Assembly: GCA_029863385.1 (NCBI GenBank)
Contig: JAOTVU010000027.1
Span: forward strand, 1-37,577
Source of the DNA: Acidimicrobiia bacterium
Lineage (GTDB): Bacteria > Actinomycetota > Acidimicrobiia > Acidimicrobiales > SZUA-35
Direction of reading: 5' to 3'
Length of the DNA stretch: 37,577 bases
Below the pieces are notes generated by a model. It had not been told where the DNA came from, made no database searches, and saw only the letters and a program-made list of their open reading frames with translations. The translations under genes were made by a program, and so were the position numbers. Below, one piece after another: positions 30,723 through 37,577 of the stretch. Every line of letters begins with the position of its first letter. Position 1 is the stretch's first letter.

Positions 30723-32756
30723 CTATCCCTGAACGACCAGCTTGACGGTCGTGCGTGGTCGGTTCGGGTCCGATGACTCGATGACCAACCGACTACCCGG
30801 CGGAACATCGGCCCCCGGGGCGACGATCAGATCGATCTCGGATCGGCCGGCGGCAAGGATCTGGGCCGGCACCGATTCCGAAACAACCCGGACCGCTCCA
30901 TCATCGACGCCATGGACCCGTACCTCCTTCAGCCGCAGAGGACCGGCGCCGCGGTTTTCGACGTTCACGGTCAGACGGGTCGACTCGCCGGAACCGGACC
31001 GCTGACCGACCAACGATCGGGGCACACTGATGCTCGGCTCCGAGCTGCCGTTGGCCAAGGGTGGTACCGAGAACTCGTAGACCCGTCCGTCGACGGTCAC
31101 GGGGCCGTCAAGACCGCGGTCGACGGCCCACAGGCTCGTTCCGCCCGAACTCCCGGGCGCCCACGTGACGCCCGCCAGGTGGACCGCGTCGGCGGCCGAC
31201 AGGTCGATCCGACGGAGGACCCCACCGTCCGGCCCGAACTCGACGGCCATCGCGTCTTGGCGGTCGACGATGACGAAGGTGTCGCGCTCGGGCTCGTAGG
31301 CGATTCCCTCTGGATCCGCCAGCCCGGCGCCGGCCACGTCGAACCGGGTGACGATATCGTCACCCGCTCCCTCGAACAGTTCGTTGGGACCCGGGTCGAT
31401 CACGAACACCTCGCGTCTGCTGCCGTCGACGACGTAGAGCCGGCCGCGGAGGGCGTCGAATGCAACGCCCTCGGGGTCGGCGCTGCCGAAGCTCAAGGTC
31501 GTGAACCGGGAGATAACGCTGTCATCTCCACTGACCACGCCGTCCGAACCGAGGTCGACGACGTCGATCTCCTTGGCCACGTCATCGGTGATGAAAATTC
31601 GATTGCCGTCCACCGCCAGTCCGGTCGGCTCACCCGACGGCAACGAACCGGTGACCTCGATGGAGCCACCGGGTCCGTCGGCGGGATCGATGGTCCAGGT
31701 GTTGACGCCGACGAAGATGTCGTACTCGTCGACCTCCGAGTCGGCGATGATCAGCTTGCCCTGGTCGGGCAGCCAGGCAGTGGCCGAGCTGTCCGGGGAC
31801 GGGCTGGGAATATCGGCCATCGAGACCGTCTGAACCAGTTGGGCTGTGTCGACGATATCGACGCCGATCGTTTCGACCGGGACGGTGCCCAACTCGACGA
31901 TTGTCGTCGACGGCGAGGGGCCACGGCTGCCGGCGACGACGAACACGCTCATGGAGCCGGACAGATCGGCCGGGTCGGAACTTGACGCCACCGTGAAGGC
32001 GACGGGTTCGACGCCGACTCTGCTCAGGTCGAGCACACGAACGAGGTCACCGCTGCGATCGATCTCGAAGACGGTCGACTCGTCGAGCAGCCCCAGGTAG
32101 AGCGACCCCGTGACCGGATCCGCGCTGAGCCCACCAACCGCTCCGTCGGGCACGAGCATCGACACGTCGATCTGCTGCCTCACGGCCCCGATGTATTTCG
32201 ACTCGGGATCATAGAGAAACGAGGAGATGACCCCCCGGCTCAGGCCGTGGATGAGGCCGCGGTTCTGATCGAAGGCCAGCCCATCACTGAAGGCCGAGGC
32301 GATCTCGACGTCGTCGGCGGGGCTTGCGAACGGTCCCCGACCGGATCCGAGCCACTCGATCGAGGGTGGGGTATCCAGTGCGACAACGGGTTCTCTGGTC
32401 GTCGGGTCAACGGCTATCGCCCGAGCCGGCGCGGCTCGACCCGTGAGGCGTTCCGGTTCACCGGGCGAACCGTCGGTGGAATAAGCCAGGATCGTTCCGG
32501 GCTCGGCCGCATCGGTCAGGTACAGGTTCCGCCCGTCTGCGGTCATGGCCAAGCCGGCGGGGTCGACGACCCCGCGGACCGTCAAGTCCCCGACAGGCAT
32601 GACCCGTTCGACCTCCACCGAGTCGGCTCCGGACGCGACCAGGACCGTTGCCGCCGACGTCTGTCCGCCACGGAACCAGGAAAAGGACGTGGTTACGAGT
32701 ACTCCAAGAATCACCGCCGCTCCGACCGCCGTCGGGATCGCCCAGCGATGTGTCAT
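30723..32756 (-). CDS. Membrane-anchored beta-propeller protein with C-terminal Ig-like domain
   Basis: A 677-residue protein with an N-terminal TM/signal-anchor (about 7-27). A long six- or seven-bladed beta-propeller (about 50-570) contains NHL/SdiA-regulated-type blades such as DPAGLAMTADGRNLYLTD, DPEGVAFDALRGRLYVVDG and DPEGIAYEPERDTFVIVD. A C-terminal ASH-type beta-sandwich (about 580-677) ends with SSDPNRPRTTVKLVVQG. Many blade sequences match the adjacent larger protein, for example DPGPN-x-x-FEG-x-GDDI and TWAPGS, so the two are paralogues. It starts 3 nt after the stop of that gene and should be co-transcribed with it. Probable location: outer face of the membrane or wall. The ligand is unknown. 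Confidence 0.7.
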   Translation of the reverse strand: MTHRWAIPTAVGAAVILGVLVTTSFSWFRGGQTSAATVLVASGADSVEVERVMPVGDLTVRGVVDPAGLAMTADGRNLYLTDAAEPGTILAYSTDGSPGEPERLTGRAAPARAIAVDPTTREPVVALDTPPSIEWLGSGRGPFASPADDVEIASAFSDGLAFDQNRGLIHGLSRGVISSFLYDPESKYIGAVRQQIDVSMLVPDGAVGGLSADPVTGSLYLGLLDESTVFEIDRSGDLVRVLDLSRVGVEPVAFTVASSSDPADLSGSMSVFVVAGSRGPSPSTTIVELGTVPVETIGVDIVDTAQLVQTVSMADIPSPSPDSSATAWLPDQGKLIIADSEVDEYDIFVGVNTWTIDPADGPGGSIEVTGSLPSGEPTGLAVDGNRIFITDDVAKEIDVVDLGSDGVVSGDDSVISRFTTLSFGSADPEGVAFDALRGRLYVVDGSRREVFVIDPGPNELFEGAGDDIVTRFDVAGAGLADPEGIAYEPERDTFVIVDRQDAMAVEFGPDGGVLRRIDLSAADAVHLAGVTWAPGSSGGTSLWAVDRGLDGPVTVDGRVYEFSVPPLANGSSEPSISVPRSLVGQRSGSGESTRLTVNVENRGAGPLRLKEVRVHGVDDGAVRVVSESVPAQILAAGRSEIDLIVAPGADVPPGSRLVIESSDPNRPRTTVKLVVQG

Positions 32757-32759
32757 AGG

Positions 32760-35700
32760 CTATCCGGTGCGTATTTCGACGGCGATGACCGCGAAGTCGA
32801 CGGTCGAGCTGGTGGTCCCACTTGCGTTCAGCGAGGTCGGATTCGGCACCAGCTGGTTCTGGACGGCCATACCGGCGGTACCGCCACCCGAGCCCTGGAA
32901 GAACTCGAGAAGCTCCGTGAAGCCGGCGCCTTCGGTATGGCTGCGACTCCTGATCGCCACGAAGCTGGTGACCATCGAGTTGGACGTCTGCGTGGAGATC
33001 GGCACCGAGTACGACGCGGCGTCGATGCCGCCGCCGCAGACTCCGTCGAGGCCGTTGGTGTTGGCCGAAACGGGGGAACCGACCGGCGTGACCGTGTCGG
33101 CCCCGCTGTACTCGATGACCGCGATGACCGCATTCGTCGGCGCGCTGCTCAGTGTTGCCGTGACCGGCCCGACACCGCTGGCTCCCGTCGTGGCGAAGAG
33201 CGTCATACCGGTCTGGCTCCGCCCGGCGCACTGGCCGTCGACGAGTTGCCAACTGGCCCCCAGGCCATTGACGGCGACGACCCCCTTGTCGCTCTTGGTC
33301 GAGATCGCCGCCAGATAGAGCCGCCCGAAGGTGGCGCTGACCGGTGCCGATGACACGGTGTCGACGCCGGACGATCCGCCCTGGTACACCGCCTCCACCT
33401 TCACTTCGCCCGCCGGCGGCGGTACGTCGACGCCGTCACCGGTGAGCGGCACGGCCACCGACGCCTCGTCGGGATCGTCGGAGTCGATCGTCAGCGTCGC
33501 CGAGTACGAACCCACCGCCGCTGGCGAGAACGACAGGTCGATCACCTGCGACCCACCGGGCGCCAGGGTGAACGCTCCGCCACCGGCGTCGATGGAGAAC
33601 AGTGTGGCGTCAGTCCCGCCCAGCGTGGTCGACGACACCGACAACGAGCCGCCGCCCTCATTGGTGACCAACACGGAGGCCGAGCCGGACGAACCGATGA
33701 CCACAGAACCGAACGAGACCGACGTTGGGCTCACCGCGATGTCGGGAGGCGGTGCATTGACGCCGTCACCGCTGAGCGGCACGACCACCGACGCCTCGTC
33801 GGGATCGTCGGAGTCGATCGTCAACGTCGCCGAGTAGGAACCCACCGCCCCCGGCGAGAACGACAGATCGATCACCTGCGACGTACCGGGTCCGAGCACG
33901 AAGGCGCCGCCACCGCCGTCGATGGAGAACAGTGTGGCGTCGGTCCCGCCCAGCGTGGTCGACGACACCGACAGCGGGCCGGTGCCCTGGTTGGTGACCG
34001 TCACCGATGCCGAGCCGGACGAGCCCGTTACCACCGGGCCGAACGCCACCGAAGCGGGGCTCACCGCGATGTCGGGGATCGGCGGTCCGGCCGGACCGCC
34101 CTTGACCTCGACGGCGATGACCGCCCAGTCGACCCGGCCGTTGATCGTGCCGGCCACATCGACGGTGGTGGGCGATGGCACCGACTGGGTCTGGATTGCC
34201 ATGCCGGCGGAACCGCCACCGGCACCCTGCGTGAACTCGACGAGTTCGGTGAATCCCGCTCCGGGCGTATGGCTCTTGTTGCGGATGGCCACGAAGCCGG
34301 TCACCATCGAGTTGGTTGTGGTTGTCGTGACCGGCAACGAGTAGGAAGCCGAATCGGTGCCGCCTGCGCACCCTCCGTCGGAGCCGTTGGTGTTGGCCGA
34401 CTGCGGGGTGCCCAGCGGCGACGCCTGATCAGCACCGGCGTACTCGACGACGGCAATCGCCGCATGGGTGGCCGCACCGCTCAGTGTGGCCGTCACCGTG
34501 CCCGCGGCTGTCGCCGAGGTCGTCGAGTAGACGGTGATGCCGGTCTGGCTTCGGCCTCCGCACTGGGCGTCGACCAGCGACCAGGTCGCGTTGAGCCCGG
34601 AGACCGCGATGACGTCCTGATGGCTCTTGGTCGAGACGACGGCCAGATAGAGATTGCCCTGCGTGACCGGAACCGAACCGCTGGCGACGAAGGCGGATCC
34701 GGACGAACCACCCTGGTACACGGCCTCCACCGTCACCTCCTCCGAGGGAGGTGGCACATCGACGCCGTCGCCGCTGAGCGGCACGACCACCGACGGCTCG
34801 TCGGGATCATCGGAGTCGATCGTCAACGTCGCCGAGAACGACCCGAGCGCCGCCGGGGAGAACGACAGACCGATCGCCCGTGATTCACCTGGGGCGAGCA
34901 CGAAGGCACCACCACCCGAATCGATCGAGAACAGCCCGGAATTGGCCCCACCCAACGTGGTTGCGGTCACCGACAACGAACCGGTGCCCTCATTGCTGAC
35001 TGTCACCGAGGCCGAAGCCGACGAGCCGATCAACACGGAACCGAACGAGACCGAAGTCGGATTGACGGCAATGTCGGGGGGTGGCGCGCTGACACCGTCA
35101 CCGCTGAGCGGCACGACCACCGAGGGCTCATCGGGATCATCGGAGTCGATCGTCAACGTCGCCGAGAACGACCCGAGCGCCGTCGGGGAGAACAAAAGAT
35201 CGATGTTCTGTGATGCACCGGGGGCGAGCGTGAAGGCACCACCACCCGAATCGATCGAGAACAGCCCGGAATTGGCCCCGCCCAGCGTGGTCGCCGACAC
35301 CGACAACGGGCCGGTGCCCTCATTGGTCACCGACACCGACGCCGAACCCGACGAACCCGTCACCACCGGGCCGAACGCCACCGAACCCGGATTGACGGCA
35401 ATGTCGGGGATCGGCGGTCCGGCAGGACCGCCCTTGATCTCGACCGCGACAACCGCCCAGTCGACGTCGCCGCCAATCAAGCCGGCCACATCGACCGTGG
35501 TCGGCGACGGAACCGACTGGGTCTGGATCGCCATGCCGGCTGCGCTGCCACCGGAGCCCTGGGCGAACTCGACAAGCTCGGTGAAACCGAGTCCGGGGCT
35601 GTGGGTCCGGTTTCGGATGGCCACGAAGCCCGTGACCATCGAGTCGGCACCGGTCGTCGTGACCGGTACCGAGTAGGTGTTGCTGTCGATACCGCCGGAG

Positions 35701-37577
35701 CACGCTCCGTTGGAGCCGTTGGTGTTGGCCGACTGCGGGCTGCCCAACGGGGAGGCCTGATCAGCGCCGGCGTACTCGACCACGGCGATTGCCGCGTTCG
35801 ACGGCGAGCCGTCGAGTGTGGCCGTCACCACGCCGGACGACCCCGCATTGGTCGTGGAATAGACGGTGATGCCGGTCTGGCTACGGCCTGCGCACTGGGT
35901 GTCGACCAACGACCACGATCCCCCGAGGCCCGAGACCCCAACCACACCCTGGTGGCTCTTGGTCGTGACAACAGCGAGATAGAGGTTCCCCGGTGTGACC
36001 GAGACCGAACCGCTGGTGACGAAGGCGGATGCGGACGAACCACCCTGGTACACCGCCCCCACAGTCACCTCCGTCGAAGGAGGCGGCACATCGACACCAT
36101 CACCACTCAACGGCACGACCACCGACGGCTCGTCGGCATCGTCGGAGTCGATGGTGAGGGTGGCCGAGGAGGAGCCGAGCGCGGTCGGGGTGAACGACAG
36201 GTCGATGTTCTGCGACGTGCCCGGACCGAGCGTGAAGGGAGCGCCACCCGAATCGATCGAGAACGGCGAGGGGTCATCACCGCCCAGGGTGGTTGCGGTC
36301 ACCGACAGCGGAGCCGAACCGAGGTTGGTCACCGTGACCGTTCCGACACCCGATGTGCCGAGCACGACCGACCCGAAGGACAGCGACGTGGGACTCACCG
36401 AGATCTCCGGCACGGGCGGGCCGCCCGTGGTGGGCACGGCCAGCTCGACGAGCTGACCGTCGCGGGGTGAGGCGCCGTCGATACCTCGGTCGACCACCCA
36501 AAGGCTGATCGAAACACCATCACTGCCGGGGGCCCAGGTGGCCCCGGCGGGATGAACGAGGCCCGAGGCCGCCATGTCGATCTGACGAATTTCGGCCCCG
36601 AACACGGTGAACTCCACGGCGGTGGTGTCCTGGTAGTCGACCACGGTCAGCGTGTCGGCGTTTGCGTCGTAGGCGATGCCCTCCGGATCACGGACACCGT
36701 AGATCTCGGTGTCCCACTGGGTGATGATGTCGTCGCCGCCACCTTCGAACTGGCCGTTGGGCCCGGGATCGATGGTGAAGACCTCCTTGTTAGCCCCATC
36801 GGCGATGTGCAGCCATCCCCGGGTGGTGTCGTAGGCGACATCCTCGGGGTCGCTGTTGCCAAACCCGAGGGTCGAGAACTCCGTGACGATGACGTCGTCG
36901 GGAGTGCCGGGGAGGTTGTCAGGGCCCATCAGGACTTCGGTGATGGTCTTCGCATTGTCGTCGGTGGTGAAGCTCCGGCCGCCGGCGTTGTCGACGGTGA
37001 GACCGGTCGGTTCGTTGGACCAGTCGGTCGTGACGCCGGTGCTGTTGACCGTGGCGGATGTGGTCATATGCCAGACGTTGACGTTCTCGAAGTACGAGTA
37101 CTCGTTGACCTCCGAATCCGACAGCACGAGCTGGTTCGAGCTCGTGAGCCAGGAGATGCCGGACGAATCGGGGCTGTTCGGGTTGATCCCGGTTCCGGTG
37201 TTGATCGTCTGGACCACCGTGGCGACGTCGGTCACGGCCAGGGCCGCCTCGACGACAGTGGTGGTGGTGATCTCCTTGACGGTCGCCGGGTCGGACCCAT
37301 CGTCGACCACGTAGAGGCTGAGAACGTCGGGATCGTCGGTCTGGTCACCGCTCGGGGCGACCGCCAGGTCCTGGAGGTGACCGACGCCGGCCGACGACAG
37401 ATCGAGAACACGGTTCAGCTGACCCGAACTGTCGAGCACGAGGACCTGGTTGTTCGCGGCGTCACCGAGATACTGCTCACCGGTTGCCGTGTCGATCGAG
37501 AAACCCTGGAACGAGTCGACCCCGAAGGACTGGGGGCTCGGCACGCCCTTCGGTGAATCGCCCTGGGACTGGACATC
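32760..37577 (-). CDS. Giant modular surface protein: beta-propeller, ASH domains and repeated beta modules (5' end missing)
   Basis: The frame is open to the window edge, so the N-terminus is missing; 1605 codons are visible. In protein order there is a beta-propeller (37577 to ~36435) related to that of the next gene. Then come ASH1 (~36430-36093), module J1, ASH2, ASH3, module J2, ASH4, ASH5 and module J3, ending at 32763. ASH units are ~108-residue Ig-like domains with FGSV, TLGG, GLFSIDSGGGAF and TLTIDSDDPDEPSVVVPLSGDGV-like closings. J modules (~220 residues) carry AVYQGGSS, WSLVD, CxGRSQTGIT, VVEYAGAD and FTELVEF, and look like beta-sandwich adhesion or binding modules. No LPXTG or other C-terminal sorting signal is present. 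Probably secreted or wall-associated. Confidence 0.75.
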   Translation of the reverse strand, partial: DVQSQGDSPKGVPSPQSFGVDSFQGFSIDTATGEQYLGDAANNQVLVLDSSGQLNRVLDLSSAGVGHLQDLAVAPSGDQTDDPDVLSLYVVDDGSDPATVKEITTTTVVEAALAVTDVATVVQTINTGTGINPNSPDSSGISWLTSSNQLVLSDSEVNEYSYFENVNVWHMTTSATVNSTGVTTDWSNEPTGLTVDNAGGRSFTTDDNAKTITEVLMGPDNLPGTPDDVIVTEFSTLGFGNSDPEDVAYDTTRGWLHIADGANKEVFTIDPGPNGQFEGGGDDIITQWDTEIYGVRDPEGIAYDANADTLTVVDYQDTTAVEFTVFGAEIRQIDMAASGLVHPAGATWAPGSDGVSISLWVVDRGIDGASPRDGQLVELAVPTTGGPPVPEISVSPTSLSFGSVVLGTSGVGTVTVTNLGSAPLSVTATTLGGDDPSPFSIDSGGAPFTLGPGTSQNIDLSFTPTALGSSSATLTIDSDDADEPSVVVPLSGDGVDVPPPSTEVTVGAVYQGGSSASAFVTSGSVSVTPGNLYLAVVTTKSHQGVVGVSGLGGSWSLVDTQCAGRSQTGITVYSTTNAGSSGVVTATLDGSPSNAAIAVVEYAGADQASPLGSPQSANTNGSNGACSGGIDSNTYSVPVTTTGADSMVTGFVAIRNRTHSPGLGFTELVEFAQGSGGSAAGMAIQTQSVPSPTTVDVAGLIGGDVDWAVVAVEIKGGPAGPPIPDIAVNPGSVAFGPVVTGSSGSASVSVTNEGTGPLSVSATTLGGANSGLFSIDSGGGAFTLAPGASQNIDLLFSPTALGSFSATLTIDSDDPDEPSVVVPLSGDGVSAPPPDIAVNPTSVSFGSVLIGSSASASVTVSNEGTGSLSVTATTLGGANSGLFSIDSGGGAFVLAPGESRAIGLSFSPAALGSFSATLTIDSDDPDEPSVVVPLSGDGVDVPPPSEEVTVEAVYQGGSSGSAFVASGSVPVTQGNLYLAVVSTKSHQDVIAVSGLNATWSLVDAQCGGRSQTGITVYSTTSATAAGTVTATLSGAATHAAIAVVEYAGADQASPLGTPQSANTNGSDGGCAGGTDSASYSLPVTTTTTNSMVTGFVAIRNKSHTPGAGFTELVEFTQGAGGGSAGMAIQTQSVPSPTTVDVAGTINGRVDWAVIAVEVKGGPAGPPIPDIAVSPASVAFGPVVTGSSGSASVTVTNQGTGPLSVSSTTLGGTDATLFSIDGGGGAFVLGPGTSQVIDLSFSPGAVGSYSATLTIDSDDPDEASVVVPLSGDGVNAPPPDIAVSPTSVSFGSVVIGSSGSASVLVTNEGGGSLSVSSTTLGGTDATLFSIDAGGGAFTLAPGGSQVIDLSFSPAAVGSYSATLTIDSDDPDEASVAVPLTGDGVDVPPPAGEVKVEAVYQGGSSGVDTVSSAPVSATFGRLYLAAISTKSDKGVVAVNGLGASWQLVDGQCAGRSQTGMTLFATTGASGVGPVTATLSSAPTNAVIAVIEYSGADTVTPVGSPVSANTNGLDGVCGGGIDAASYSVPISTQTSNSMVTSFVAIRSRSHTEGAGFTELLEFFQGSGGGTAGMAVQNQLVPNPTSLNASGTTSSTVDFAVIAVEIRTG
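32763..36092 (-). repeat. 1332-bp in-frame tandem repeat (two full units and a partial third)
   Basis: Equivalent sites at 33429, 34761 and 36093 are exactly 1332 bp (444 codons) apart. Each full unit codes for a J module and two ASH domains. The terminal copy (32763-33428) keeps only the J module. Within each unit the two ASH domains are themselves a ~330-bp repeat. ASH4 and ASH5 resemble each other most (TDATLFSID), and ASH2 and ASH3 resemble each other most (NSGLFSID), suggesting local gene conversion. Confidence 0.8.

Overview
The window looks like chromosomal DNA from a high-GC actinobacterium. The main evidence is a DUF5318-type zinc-ribbon gene directly upstream of a class A penicillin-binding protein, the order of Rv0049-ponA1 in mycobacteria. 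Lipobox proteins, frequent GTG/TTG starts, and many genes whose start codon lies 6-8 nt after a TANNNT -10 box (probable leaderless mRNAs) agree with this. I suspect an Acidimicrobiia-like lineage, but that is inference. I saw no tRNA, rRNA, transposase, phage gene or CRISPR array.

Positions 1-16829 are mostly housekeeping and metabolic genes: the 3' end of an L-2-hydroxyglutarate oxidase-like gene, a sugar-nucleotide epimerase-like SDR, a D-cysteine desulfhydrase-family PLP enzyme, a fatty-acid-hydroxylase-family membrane protein, an AhpD-like protein, ApbE, a methyltransferase, a GNAT, and an aminotransferase/EamA exporter/coiled-coil operon. These are followed by a LysR regulator with a strong promoter, PonA with DUF5318, a TauE/SafE permease and two overlapping hotdog thioesterases.

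Positions 16866-28373 (minus strand) form the most interesting unit. It is a tightly packed run that reads in transcription order: an Alg8-like processive glycosyltransferase, an AlgG-like beta-helix protein with the DPHD epimerase motif, a paralogous beta-helix without that motif, a lipoprotein, a membrane-anchored malectin/beta-helix protein, an AlgD-like GDP-mannose 6-dehydrogenase, a second lipoprotein and an OmpA-domain lipoprotein. Most junctions are 4-nt start/stop overlaps. The only sizeable internal gap, just before algD, holds an 11-bp direct repeat resembling a PHO box. The simplest reading is a synthase-dependent polyuronate (alginate-like) system in an actinobacterium. AlgD would make GDP-mannuronate, the Alg8-like protein would polymerise and translocate it, and the AlgG-like protein would epimerise it outside the membrane. 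The lipoproteins and OmpA protein would form a non-canonical envelope module. Alg44, AlgK, AlgE, AlgX, AlgL and the acetylation genes are not in the window.

Positions 28747-30683 (plus strand, divergent) encode a two-TM protein, a membrane-anchored degenerate GGDEF-like protein behind a structured leader, and a short polyprenyl-phosphate sugar-1-phosphate transferase. Positions 30723-37577 (minus) encode two related beta-propeller surface proteins. The larger runs off the window end and is built from ASH (choice-of-anchor-D-type) domains and a ~220-residue beta module in a 1332-bp tandem repeat.
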